From Procambarus clarkii (taxonomy: Eukaryota; Arthropoda; Malacostraca; Decapoda; Cambaridae): DNA of 64,000 nucleotides. The DNA lies in the NCBI RefSeq assembly GCF_040958095.1, contig NC_091185.1, positions 15,014,666 through 15,078,665 on the forward strand, written 5' to 3'. The notes beneath the pieces are model-generated. The model ran no database searches, was not told the DNA's origin, and worked only from the letters and a program-made list of their open reading frames with translations. This document shows, one piece after another, positions 37,797 through 47,631 of this stretch. Both the position numbers and the translations under genes were made by a program. Within the stretch, counting starts at the first letter, position 1. Every line of letters begins with the position of its first letter.

Positions 37797-37913
37797 CTCG
37801 AAGTCGGCGATATCGAAGGAGAAACAGGCACAACAGATGACGACCAGCATGATGCTGGGAAGGAATGTGTTGCTGACGTAGTATCCATACTGGTTCCTGA
37901 ATACAAACCCAAC
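37797..37913 (-). CDS. Cys-loop ligand-gated ion channel, M1 exon
   Basis: This 117-bp exon, 39 codons and phase 0 at both ends, encodes the start of the transmembrane domain of the same subunit. It reads VGFVFRNQYGYYVSNTFLPS, then hydrophobic M1, and ends FDIADFE. The Y-G-Y-Y and F-L-P-S motifs mark the pre-M1/M1 junction of Cys-loop receptors. On the minus strand the acceptor is ACTTCCAG just before GTT at 37,913; the donor is GAG|GTCCTG at 37,797. Joining to the exon at 27,456 gives ADFE-DRVMV, the contiguous M1-M2 turn expected for the family. The extracellular ligand-binding domain, including the Cys-loop itself, must be encoded upstream on the minus strand, at higher coordinates. I did not find it in this window. 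Confidence 0.87.
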
Positions 37914-38099
37914 CTGGAAGTATATATCATGTCAGATAACAAAACATATTTTTAAAGATGTTCTTACATCACAAGTGCTCTTAACTTCATCCAAGAGGAT
38001 ACAGGGAAAACATTAATTGAAAATGTTCATAGGTTTTGTTTGGTAGTTCTGAAATTTAGGCCGAGGACTCGTTTCATATGTGAAAAATATGATAATGCT
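37914..38099. other. Intron upstream of the M1 exon
   Basis: Short AT-rich stretch between the M1 exon and the start of recognisable LINE sequence. The last part may be older reverse transcriptase sequence of that LINE, but it is too broken to support. Confidence 0.4.
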
Positions 38100-39480
38100 A
38101 ATTACAATCATTAGGGACATCCCTTGCGAATCATAACAGGAGCTTCCAAATGGACTAAAATACTGAACCTAAAACTAGAAACCAAGTTAACGTCGATTTA
38201 AATAAGGGTAAAAGGGATTGCTGTGTGTATGCTGACCAAGATTTTGACTAGACCTAGAATCAGTTCACTTAAAGATATAATCACTGGAGCACTAACTCTG
38301 GACAGAAGAGCCTCCAATAGCAACAGGTGGACCCATTGTGCAATAAACACCATCAATACATTCGATATAACAAACACAGTCACTGAGAGGGGTGTCGACG
38401 AAATACATGCAGACTTTGTTATGCAAGCCCCTTGGGAATCTCTGCCCGCAGACTTTAAGATTATGGTTATTGAAGGAAAAAAGAACCAGACAAATCCTCA
38501 TCTGCTACGTAACATTGCACAGATGCATATAGAAGCAAACTTGGCATCCGACACCTTCACTTACTTCTCAGATGGGTCAGTAGACCAGCAGGAACAAGAA
38601 ACCGGACCTGCAGTTAAAGCAGGAAACTCTGTAAATAGTTGGAGGCTCTCAAATGGGTGTTCGACTTTACAAACAGAGATGCTAGCCATTCAAAAGTCTT
38701 TGGAACATGCTCTTGCTGAACACCGACAACATGTTATCATACATACAGATTCGAGAACCGCCATTGAAACCTTGCAACAAGAACACATGTGTGATAACAT
38801 ACATCTGATCACAAATGTCGTATCATTAATGCAAACACTCAAACGACAAGGCCGACAGGTACTTATCAACTGGGTGCCAAGTCATGTGGGAATAATAGGA
38901 AATGACATTGCAGAAGAAGCTGCAAAACTTGCAACTAAGAGAAGAAATGTAGACATTTACATACCACAGAGTCTATCACAGATTAAGAAAGTAATTAGAA
39001 ACAGAGCAATGCAAAAGATGTACAGTGACCACAACACAGCAGTTGCAACATCAGGATCTGCGGGTTGGTACATGAATTCAACCAACTACGAACCACTTAG
39101 TTTGATGAAAGGGAGCAGTAGAGCAACAGAAGTACATTTACATCGCATCAGGCTTGGATACCCATGTGCATGGGAAATAGGCTTACAGGTTCCAGAAGAT
39201 GAGAGGAAATGTCAGCACTGTGGAGAAATGCCCGACAGACCACTGGAACATTATGTAACACAGTGCACAGTTACAAACCCATTAAGATTTCAACTTTGAT
39301 TCAACAGAGCAGAAGAAGTTGTTAAACACATATTGCAAAATCTTACTGAAGAGACGAGTCATAAATACTCATACTCCGCGCAAAACAGAAACAAGCAACA
39401 CTTAGTGGGCCAGCCAGAGGCTTAGGGCCCGCACAGGAATATCCCTGTAAAAAAAGGGACATCCCATATAAAAATAAATT
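38100..39480 (+). mobile_element. 5'-truncated LINE carrying an RNase H domain
   Basis: The element starts within the end of a reverse transcriptase: the + strand reads IITGASKWTKILN near 38,129, a common RT-connection motif. It runs through an RNase H domain and a zinc finger to a 3' end near 39,480. Residues after the frame closes at 39,299, such as HILQNLTEETSHKYS, suggest that the true C-terminus is frameshifted. It lies 5' of the M1 exon, antisense to the channel gene, so it is probably in another channel intron. Confidence 0.82.
38223..39299 (+). CDS. LINE ORF2 fragment: RNase H plus zinc finger
   Basis: A 358-codon open frame is the C-terminal part of a LINE ORF2 protein. RNase H catalytic positions are present in order: the aspartate in YFSDGSVD (about residue 115), the glutamate in LQTEMLAI (about 150), the aspartate in IIHTDSRTA (about 175), and WVPSHVGIIGNDIAEEAAK (about 218-236) with the last acidic residue. 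A zinc-binding motif CQHCGE...LEHYVTQC follows near residue 335. The first Met has no special support, because the protein began upstream in the lost RT region. RNase H would degrade the RNA strand of RNA-DNA hybrids during retrotransposition. The fragment alone cannot move. Confidence 0.8.
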   Translation: MCMLTKILTRPRISSLKDIITGALTLDRRASNSNRWTHCAINTINTFDITNTVTERGVDEIHADFVMQAPWESLPADFKIMVIEGKKNQTNPHLLRNIAQMHIEANLASDTFTYFSDGSVDQQEQETGPAVKAGNSVNSWRLSNGCSTLQTEMLAIQKSLEHALAEHRQHVIIHTDSRTAIETLQQEHMCDNIHLITNVVSLMQTLKRQGRQVLINWVPSHVGIIGNDIAEEAAKLATKRRNVDIYIPQSLSQIKKVIRNRAMQKMYSDHNTAVATSGSAGWYMNSTNYEPLSLMKGSSRATEVHLHRIRLGYPCAWEIGLQVPEDERKCQHCGEMPDRPLEHYVTQCTVTNPLRFQL

Positions 39481-39658
39481 AAGAAACTCTTATATATTTC
39501 TATACCTATAACAGAGAATTTCTGTCTGTCTGACAAAAGTGGGAAGTCAAACGGTTGGGAATAGCCTCATCCAAAATTGTAAGCGGAATGGTCTGGGGTA
39601 AGAAACGGACACAGGTTGGTAAGGGACTTGTGTTAAATACTTTAAAAAATATTAGCAA
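39481..39658. other. Spacer between LINE and Helitron
   Basis: I recognise nothing firm here. The Helitron to the right ends at 39,659 and is followed, on its own strand, by T, as expected for A|T insertion. Confidence 0.4.
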
Positions 39659-39883
39659 CTAGCTGTACCCGCCACGCGTTGCTGTGGCTCAGTCTGGCTA
39701 AATGGAAAAGAAAGAAAAAAAAGGTGCATGTGTCTAATATGTTTATTTTCACAGTGCTTGTGGGTATACAATATTTTTTTTCCATTATCTGTGGAGATAA
39801 AGAGATTGTCTGGTTTGCCGACTTTAAAACATGCAACATATAATTGTCCATGTAATTACCTAAGTGCAGTTACAGGATGAGAG

Positions 39884-41730
39884 CTACGCTCGTGGTGTCC
39901 CGTCTTCCCAGCACTCTTCGTCATATAATGCTTTGAAACTACTGACAGTCTTGGCCTCCACCACCTTCTCACCTAACTTGTTCCAACCATCTACCACTCT
40001 GTTTGTGAAAGTAAATTTTCTTATATTTCTTCGGCATCTGTGTTTAGCTAGTTTAAATCTATGACCTCTTGTTCTTAAAGTTCCAGATCTCAGGAAATCT
40101 TCCCTATCGATTTTATCAATTCCTGTTACTATTCTGTATGTAGTGATCATATCACCTCTTTTTCTTCTGTCTTCTAGTTTTGGCATATTTAATGCCTCTA
40201 ACCTCTCGTAGCTCTTGCCCTTCAGTTCTGGGAGCCACTTAGTAGCATGTCTTTGCACCTTTTCCAGTTTGTTGATGTGCTTCTTAAGATATGGGCACCA
40301 CACAACTGCTGCATATTCTAGCTTTGGCCTAACAAAAGTCGTGAACAATTTCTTTAGTATATCGCCATCCATGTATTTAAAAGCAATTCTGAAGTTAGAA
40401 AGCGTGGCATAGGCTCCTCGCACAATATTCTTTATGTGGTCTTCAGGTGATAGTTTTTTTTATCTAGAACCACCCCTATATCTCTTTCTTTATCAGAATT
40501 CTTTAAATTTTTCTCACATAATATATAGGTTGTGTGAGGTCTATGTTCTTCTATTCCATATTCCATAACATGGTATTTACACTTTAGCGCCCCGGGGTCG
40601 TAAATATACGACGGGTAAATTCCGGTATGTTTGTCCCAAGGTGCAGTAGCGTCGTAAATTTACGCGCGATTAAAAAATATTTGTATAAAATCCAATTCTT
40701 ATTCGATCGACTTGGGGATAGTATGAAAATGTTTGCCATTAAATTTTTGTTTTCTCTAATAGGCACATGACCTATTTGGGAGAACGGCATTGTATTGTAA
40801 CTTAGTGGAAAGACTATTGTATTGTTGACACGACGAGTGTAATAGCCCAATTCACACATTCTTGGTGTGGGCCGCGATCATGATTCTACATTTATATGCA
40901 TATGTCCGTGTAGGGAATTTAATTGCGATCACAGTGTTACCAAATTTAACGCTGTAGGACAAGTGTGGAGTTGACAACCCTGAAAAGAATAGAAACATTT
41001 CGTCGCTGTTTGGAGCTCACGGCTGGTGATCTATGTAGTTCTTTAGCTTTTTGTGTGATTTAACTCATGCTTTGGTGTCATATACACATGTTCTTATAGA
41101 TCATTCTATTGCGAACACATTGGTACAAAAATGAAATCTGTACATCAAAAATTAAGGTTAGGACAGCGAAAAGAGTTTGAACTTTTCTGTGTTGCCGCTC
41201 GGCCACCCGAAACGTCCAATTCACCTCGCGAAGGTCGAAGTCCAGTCCAGTCCAGTGCTGGAGAGCATGAAAGTGTTTATTAACATTATATTCCATTTGC
41301 CAAGTGGTGCTCCATATACTTATTTTGTCCAGGTAATCTTGAAGGGCATGACAATCATCTAAGTTTCTTATCCTTCCTATTATCTTAGCATCATCAGCAA
41401 ACATGTTCATATAATTCTGTATTCCAACTTGTAGATCATTTATGTAGACAATAAACATCACTGGTGCAAGAACTGAACCCTGTGGTACTCCACTTGTGAC
41501 ATTTCTCCAGTCCGATACATTGCCTCTGATCACTGCCCTCATTTTTCTATCAGTCAGAAAATTTTTCATCCATGTTAGAAGCTTACCTGTCACTCCTCTA
41601 ATATTTTCCAGTTTCCAGAACAATCTCTTATGTGGAACTCGGTCGAAAGCCTTTTTTAGGTCCAGATAGATGGAGTCAACCCAACTATCTCCTGTAATAT
41701 CTCTGTTGCTTGATAATAGAAACTGAGTAA
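39884..41730 (-). pseudogene. LINE reverse transcriptase, split by an insertion
   Basis: The first part (about 41,730-41,280) reads DSIYLDLKKAFDRVPH (motif A), TSGVPQGSVLAPVMFIVYIN (motif B) and MNMFADDAKI (motif C, aspartates intact), then WQMEYNVNK. The second part (about 40,576-39,884) resumes with HVMEYGIEEHRPHTTYIL, a thumb region with LEYAAVVWCPYLKKHINKLE, and the 3'-terminal DRRKRGDMITTYRI and VVDGWNKLG, ending in a stop. The endonuclease and the N-terminal RT are absent through 5' truncation. A 696-bp insertion lies between the two parts, and at least one frameshift is seen near 40,450. It is not functional. Confidence 0.83.
40580..41275. mobile_element. Possible MITE inside the LINE
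   Basis: This noncoding 696-bp segment interrupts the RT. The ends match as CACTTT...AAAGTG, and TTTA flanks both sides (40,576-40,579 and 41,276-41,279). Excising the insert with one TTTA rejoins the RT in frame (VNK-YHVMEYG). The inverted repeats are only six bases, so the class is open. Near the left end are two palindromes, GTCGTA-AATA-TACGAC (about 40,608) and CGTAAATTTACG (about 40,651). Confidence 0.5.
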
Positions 41731-41775
41731 ATTCGATACACTTTCGATGTGTATTGAATCACAAATTCGATGTAA

Positions 41776-43078
41776 GAAGCAATCTGTGTCTAGATATAAA
41801 CTGCACAATTCTAAAGATTGGCCTTGAACTTTTGTTGATGGTGATTGCAAACGCCAATCGAATTGGAAATTACATGAAAATTACAACATTACATATTGTT
41901 TGCATGAAATCTCCTGCAACAATATAAATGCGTTCCCAAATAGTCTGATGTTTCCACGTAAATCTTGCAATGATCGATGAAGAGTCTTGAGCGATTTTTT
42001 GTGGGCCATTGTGCATTCATCCCAAACAATAAGTTTACATTTGTGCAATACTTTTTCCATGCCGGATACTTTGGAAATGTTGGACATGGGAGTTTCTATA
42101 AATTGCATGTTCAATGGCAATTTCAAAGCCAAAGTAGCAGTTCTTCCACCTGGTAGCAATGTCGCAGCTATTCCAGACGATGCAAGAGCTAAGGTCATAC
42201 CATTTTGGGATCGAAATGCTGTCCGAATCAATCTAATTAGAAAGGTTTTACGGTTCCTCCTGGCGCATCTAAAAAGATTTCCCCAAACCCGTTATTGACA
42301 GTTTGAATTATTTGATTGTAAATGCCTTTTCGCTCAAGCGTTAGATTAGGAATATTTAATTGCACATACGATAACAGATCACCTGTGTTGTAATTTTGTT
42401 CACGACACAATTATACATCGAACGAAGCAGCAGCAGATCAATTCGGTGATGGCATTGCCAATGATTTAGAACTTTCTTCGCTGTTTCTAAGCACAAATCT
42501 TCAATCATTATCAACGCTTCTCTGTAGATTTCTGCTATGAAATCCATGTTCATATTTGAATTGTCCTTGCGTATTCAACAAATAATATCTTCAGCCATGT
42601 GCGATTTATATTTCTCCCATAACTCTGTTGGAGATGAAGGAGAGCAGGTGGTCAATATGATTGCAAACAATGCACGAATTTGATTTGGATGTGACATTAA
42701 TTGGACTCGTCATTAATGCATAAGTCACAGTGCCTATCGTTGTCCAATAAATTCAGAGGTTGACATGCACTACGGAAAGTGGCATGTGTTACGCCGTTGA
42801 CAAATCTCAATGGCTGGAAAGACGTTGGACCAGGCACATTTACCAATAGCATGCAAAGAAAGAAGCATTCATCTTGATTGGAATGCACCGTGTGTAGTCT
42901 GCCTATCGTAGTTTATTTGAATATGCCAGGTTGTCTGTCGTTTGCGTCGTTCATATGATTTTCTATTGGCATTCCATGTGTAATACGTAGGCACTTCCGA
43001 ATACAGCAGTGTTTTCACAAACGCGTCATTCTGACATAACATTAAGAAAGCAGTTAACGTTGCAGCCGGTGGATTCAT
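41776..43078 (-). pseudogene. Helitron Pif1-like helicase remnant
   Basis: Fragments in changing frames run along the minus strand in the order of a Helitron helicase: LTAFLMLCQNDAFVKTLLYS (about 43,050), NQDECFFLCMLLVNVPGPTS (about 42,875), DFIAEIYREALIMIEDLCLE (about 42,545), the Walker A region DAPGGTVKP (about 42,270), LASSGIAATLLPGGRTA (about 42,180), the Walker B-like motif KLIVWDECTMAHKKS (about 42,025), and KVQGQSLELC...LDTDCF (about 41,810). Walker A should end GGTGKT, so the invariant glycine and threonine are lost. The stretch between motifs II and VI is deleted. The last piece, GQLYVAC-KVGKPDNLF, sits at about 39,850-39,790 beyond the nested LINE. The gene cannot be functional. 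Confidence 0.87.
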
Positions 43079-44007
43079 AGCTGTTGCACATTTGCAGCTG
43101 TAAAATAAACGTGCTGTCCATTTTCATGTTTTCAAAATAAAAACAAAAAATACTAACGAAATAAGTCAATTCAAATGCAGATCAATCGACACCGCTATAT
43201 TTCACCACTAATTGCATTGAAAAATAAGAACAGTTAAAAAAAACGATATGAAAAGCAATTAAAAAAGAAACAAATTAACTATACTCTCGAAATGAACGGT
43301 ATGGTAAACAACACAGCTCAATTACAACACAATGTCACACAAAATAATTAAATTAAATTGAAAATAAATCAAAATCTATGAAAATTCAATATATCAATGA
43401 AATCATAAACATTGAAATGGAATCGTAACATATTTTGTATATCGTTTGTTGCTCTTATGTGCAACAGATGACGCTGTTTTTCAAAAAACGCATGTTTTCA
43501 CCTGTTATAGGTGTGGCATCTATATAGTAGGTATATAAAAACACGCACGTATTCGAATGGAATGTTTTGTCAAAATTTCAAAGCAATCCGTGAAGAACGT
43601 TCAAAGATTATAGCTTGTGTTGCTCTTACGTCCTACAGATAGCGCTGTTTTAAAAAAAAAGCATGTTTTTTTCTGTCACAGGTGAAGCATGTATATAGTA
43701 GGTATATAAAAACACTTGCCTATTCAAATGTAATGTTGTGTCAAAATTTCAAAGCAATCGGTAAAGAGGTTTCGAAGATTTCCCTGATATGAAAAACACA
43801 CGGAAAACACAGCTTTTCAAAATAAGCATGTTTTTTCTCGCCACTTACAGGACATCTATATAGTATGTATATAAAAACCCGCTCGGATGCGAATGGAACG
43901 TTGTGTGAAGATTTCAAGGCAATCGGTGAAGAACTTACAGAGATTAGCGATTTTGAACAAACGAACATTTCCATTTTTTTATATAGACTAGCTGTACCCG
44001 GCCAAGC

Positions 44008-44045
44008 GTTGCTGTGGCTCATGTGCGTTTCTGAGCCACAGCAAC
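44008..44045. repeat. 14-bp perfect palindrome near the Helitron B 3' end
   Basis: Arms GTTGCTGTGGCTCA (44,008-44,021) and TGAGCCACAGCAAC (44,032-44,045) pair perfectly around a 10-base loop. It overlaps the region that forms the shorter terminal hairpin in Helitron A. Confidence 0.85.
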
Positions 44046-44410
44046 TTTCCCCTGTCTGCCAGTCCTCCGCACCATACCCCCTCCCACCTTCCCCCCATCC
44101 TCCCAACCATTCCTCACTCCCCCGTCCCTTCGTCCTTCCATCCATTTCCCACTTACCCATTCCGTCATCCTCCCCTCCATTTTCTCCCTCCTCCATCCCT
44201 ATGTGCTCCCCACCATCTCCCACTTCGCTATCCCCCTCGTCCTCCTTACCATTCACCCCCTCCTTTGTTCCCTCGTCCTCTGCACCATTCCCCACTCTTG
44301 TGTCCCCTTGTTCTTCCCATTATTCTCCATTCCTCTGTCCTCTCGTGCCCACCATCCTACACTCCCGTCCCCCTCGTCCTCCCCAACATTCCCCACTCCC
44401 TCATTCGATG
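44046..44410. repeat. C/T-rich tract inside Helitron B
   Basis: About 365 bases are almost wholly pyrimidine on the + strand, with recurring 'cctcccc', 'ccccactc' and 'gtcctcc' words and no fixed period. Open frames here reflect composition only. Confidence 0.75.
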
Positions 44411-45480
44411 CATTCCCAAATTATCTGATGTTACCATCAGGAAATTGGGAACATCAAATGATCTGATGTTCCTATCACTGACATATAATAAAATCAATTA
44501 ACTAACGAAATTATATACAATGACAAAATAAAAAATATACTATACTCATGAAATAAGTGGGTATGTGTGAGTTATTTACCATACATTATCAAATGTATGA
44601 TAAACAACAAAGCTCAATTCCAACACAATGTCACACAAAATAATTAAATCAAAATGAAAGTAAATCGAAATACATGTAAATTTAATTTGTCAATGCAATC
44701 GGAAACATTGGAATGGAATCGTAACATATTTAGTATAATGTGTATGGCTCTTACAAGCAACAGATGGCGATGTTTCTTAATTAAAATAAAAAGAGATTTT
44801 ACCTGTCACAAATGTAGACAGGTAAAAAATAACATACAAAATAATTAAATCAAAATTAAAATAAATCAAAATCTATGAAAATTCAATTTATCAATGCAAT
44901 CGGAAACATTGAAATGGAATTCATAACATATTTAATATATCGTGTGTATTTCTATTATGTGCAACAGATGGCGCTTTAAATTTTTTTTTGGTACCTGTCA
45001 CAGGTGTGGCATCTAAATAGTAGGTATATAACAACACGCGCATATTCGAATGGAACGTTGTGTCAGAATTTCAAAGCAATTGGCGAAGAACTTTCGGAGA
45101 TTAGAGCGTGTATTGTTCTTACGTCCAACAGATGGCACTGTTTTTCAAAAAAACATTTTTTTTCCAGTCACAGGTGAGGCATGTATGTAGTAGGTATATG
45201 AAAACACTCGCCTATTCCAATGCAACGTTGTGTGTAAATTTCAAAGGAATCGGTAAAGTGGTTTCGAAGAATTCTCTCACTTGAAAAACACAAAAAAACA
45301 CATCTGGATCAAAAAAGCACGTTTTTTCCCGTCACAAACGTGACATCAATATAATATGTATATATAAACCAGCTCGGATGCAAATGGAACTTTGTCTGAA
45401 AATTTCAAAGCAATCGGTGATGAACTTTCAGAGATTAGCGATTTTGAACAAACGAACATTTCCATTTTTATTTATAAAGA

Positions 45481-45865
45481 TTATAGACATCCTTATCACC
45501 AGGTGATTTTCATGGAATCAAATGTGAAATAAATTGTGTGATTACCCTGGAGTTGTTGGTGGTCGTAATAATATATTTTCTGTGAGACCTGTGAGAATAT
45601 ATTTTCTGTGAGAAATCATATTCTTATGATTTTATTGATGATGTTCACCCAGGAAACACATAACGTTTTTTAGACATTTTTAATTGGTACTAAAAGGTAC
45701 CGCTGTAACTATTTGTAAAAGTAGTCTTTTTAACGTTTATAATATGTAATTTTCATTAAAACAAATCTTAGAGCTTTTTTTCCAAACATACAAAGGAAGT
45801 TCTTTAACATTTAATACATTTATTTTAAATTGGGTACATTTTTTATGTGTGTATGTATGAGTGTG
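45481..45865. other. Spacer with a short direct repeat
   Basis: I see no gene. 'aatatattttctgtgaga' occurs twice 28 bases apart near 45,570-45,620. Confidence 0.5.
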
Positions 45866-45869
45866 AGTG

Positions 45870-46557
45870 TGTGTGTGTACTCATCTATTTGTACTCACCT
45901 ATTTGTGCTTGTGGGGGTTGAGCTTTGGCTCTTTGGTCCCGCCTCTTAACTGTCAATCAACTGGTGTACAGATTCCTGAGCGTGCTGGGCTCTATCATAT
46001 CTACATTTGAAACTGTGTATGGAGTCAGCCTCCACCACATCACTTCCTAATGCATTCCATCCGTTAACTACTCTGACACTGAAAAAGATCCTTCTAACGT
46101 CCCTGTGGCTCATGTGGGTACTCAGTTTCCACATGTGTCCCCTTGTTCTCGTACCCCTAGTGCTGAATAGTTTATCCTTGTCTACCCGGTCTATTTCCCT
46201 GAGGATTTTGTAGGTAGTGATCATGTCTACTTTTACTCGTCTGTCTTCCAGTGTCGTAAGGTGAATTTCCCGCAGCCTTTCCTCGTAACTCATGCCTCTT
46301 AGTTCTGGGACTAATCTAGTGGCATATTTTTTAACTTTTTCCAGCTTCGTCTTGTGCTTGACAAGGTACGGGCTACATGCTTAGGCCGCATACTCCAGGA
46401 CTGGTCTTACATATGTGGTATGCAAGATTCTGAACGATTCCTTACACAGGTTTCTGAAGGCTGTTCTGATGTTAGCCAGCCTCGCATATGCCGCAGAATT
46501 CTTTTCATGTGGGCTTTAGGAGACAGGTTTGGTGTGATATCAACTCCTAGACCTTTC
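45870..46557 (-). mobile_element. LINE 3' fragment, copy 1
   Basis: The minus strand encodes the C-terminal end of a LINE RT: MSYEERLREIHLTTLEDRRV, DMITTYKI and VVNGWNALG, closing at 45,946. Upstream, SPYLVKHKTKLEKV carries a stop. The 3' tail contains tandem 'tactcacctatttg' words. It is truncated at the 5' side near 46,557, in sequence corresponding to GVDITP. Confidence 0.83.
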
Positions 46558-46569
46558 CGTGTGTGTGTG

Positions 46570-47258
46570 TGTACTCACCTAATTGTACTCACCTAATTGT
46601 GCTTGCGGGGGTTGAGCTCTGGCTCTTTGGTCCCGCCTCTCAACCGTCAATCAACTGGTGTACAGATTCCTGAGCCTATTGGGCTCTATCATATCTACAT
46701 TTGAAACTGTGTATGGAGTCAGCCTCCACCACATCACTTCCTAATGCATTCCATTTACTAACTACTCTGACACTGAAAAAGTTCTTTCTAACGTCTCTGT
46801 GGCTCATTTGGGTACTCAGCTTCCACCTGTGTCCCCTTGTTCGCGTCCCACCAGTGTTGAATAGTTCATCCTTGTTTACCCGATCGATTCCCCTGAGGAT
46901 TTTGTAGGTTGTGATCATGTCCCCCCTTACTCTTCTGTCTTCCAGTGTCGTGAGGTGCATTTCCCGCAGCCTTTCCTCATAACTCATGCCTCTTAGTTCT
47001 GGGACTAGTCTAGTAGCATACCTTTGGACTTTTTCCAGCTTCGTCTTGTGCTTGACAAGGTACGGGCTCCATGCTGGGGCCGCATACTCCAGGATTGGTC
47101 TTACATATGTGGTGTACAAGATTCTGAATGATTCCTTACACAGGTTCCTGAACGCCGTTCTGATGTTAGCCAGCCTCGCATATGCCGCAGACGTTATTCT
47201 CTTTATGTGGGCTTCAGGAGACAGGTTTGGTGTGATATCAACTCCTAGATCTTTCTAG
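46570..47258 (-). mobile_element. LINE 3' fragment, copy 2
   Basis: Same family and orientation as copy 1. The minus frame 47,119-46,676 reads MYTTYVRPILEYAAPAWSPY, LEKVQRYATRLVPELRGMSY, DMITTYKILRGIDRV and RVVSKWNALG with no internal stop, the best preserved of the four. Its tail has two 'tactcacctaattg' words. It breaks off at nearly the same internal base as copy 1, followed by a TG repeat. Confidence 0.85.
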
Positions 47259-47265
47259 GTGAAAG

Positions 47266-47366
<101 letters not shown>

Positions 47367-47369
47367 TGT

Positions 47370-47631
47370 ATCCTCACTTAATTGTACTCACCTAATTATG
47401 TTTGCAGGGGGTTGAGCTCTGGCTCTTTGGTCCCGCCTCTCAACTGTCAATCAACATATGTACAGATTCTTTAGCCTATTGGGCTCTATCATATCTACAT
47501 TTGAAACTGTGTATGGAGTCAGCTTCCACCACATCAATGCCTAATGCATTCCATATGTTAACTACTCTGACACTGAAAAACTTCTTTCTAACTTCCCTGT
47601 GGCTCATTTGGGTACTCAGTTTCAACCTGTA
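47370..47631 (-). mobile_element. LINE 3' fragment, copy 3
   Basis: Only the last 250 bases or so of the same LINE family remain, from the tail words 'tcacttaattg' and 'tactcacctaattatg' to the part encoding the end of the RT protein. It runs directly into the tail of copy 4. Confidence 0.8.

Larger units (their letters stand above)
39856..41769 (-). mobile_element. LINE inserted in Helitron A, target duplication ATGTAA
   Basis: A 5'-truncated LINE splits the helicase codons between DTDCFLH and GQLYVAC. The + strand has ATGTAA on both sides (39,850-39,855 and 41,770-41,775), read as the target site duplication. Removing the insert and one copy restores the helicase reading order. The 3' end lies at 39,856 next to 'ttaggtaa'. 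It contains an RT remnant on the minus strand and is itself split by a smaller element. Confidence 0.8.
39659..43987 (-). mobile_element. Helitron A, degraded, with nested insertions
   Basis: Read on the minus strand, this element starts with TC (43,987) in TCTATATAAAAAAATGG and ends with CTAG (39,662-39,659) followed by host T. Eight bases before CTAG is a 5-bp hairpin, GCCAC...GTGGC, around the loop AGCAACGC. These are the standard Helitron ends: 5' TC, a 3' hairpin, CTRR, and A|T insertion. Inside are remnants of a Pif1-type Helitron helicase and a nested LINE. I see no Rep nuclease (HUH) domain; about 0.9 kb at the 5' side is noncoding. It is non-autonomous now. The 5' end touches the 3' end of Helitron B. 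Confidence 0.85.
43988..45480 (-). mobile_element. Helitron B, non-autonomous, abutting Helitron A
   Basis: On the minus strand it starts TCTTTATAAATAAAAATGG (45,480), preceded by A, and ends CTAG (43,991-43,988). The next two bases are the TC of Helitron A. Its 5' 180 bases and inner blocks, for example 'caacagatggcg' and 'ttcaaagcaat', match those of Helitron A. It has no coding sequence, so it would have needed the enzyme of another copy. Its interior carries a palindrome and a pyrimidine-rich tract. Confidence 0.83.

Noticed and set aside
40580..41275. A piggyBac-type element, suggested by palindromic CGTAAATTTACG motifs
   Set aside because: The flanks do not show TTAA on both sides; TTTA and a six-base inverted end fit better, so the class is left open.
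43865..44501. Pro/Ser-rich + frames and a Gly/Glu-rich minus frame
   Set aside because: They come from the C/T-rich tract inside Helitron B and match no domain.
46007..47258. Plus-strand frames such as MKLCMESASTTSLPNAFH recurring across the LINE copies
   Set aside because: They are antisense to conserved LINE RT codons and recur only because the copies are related.
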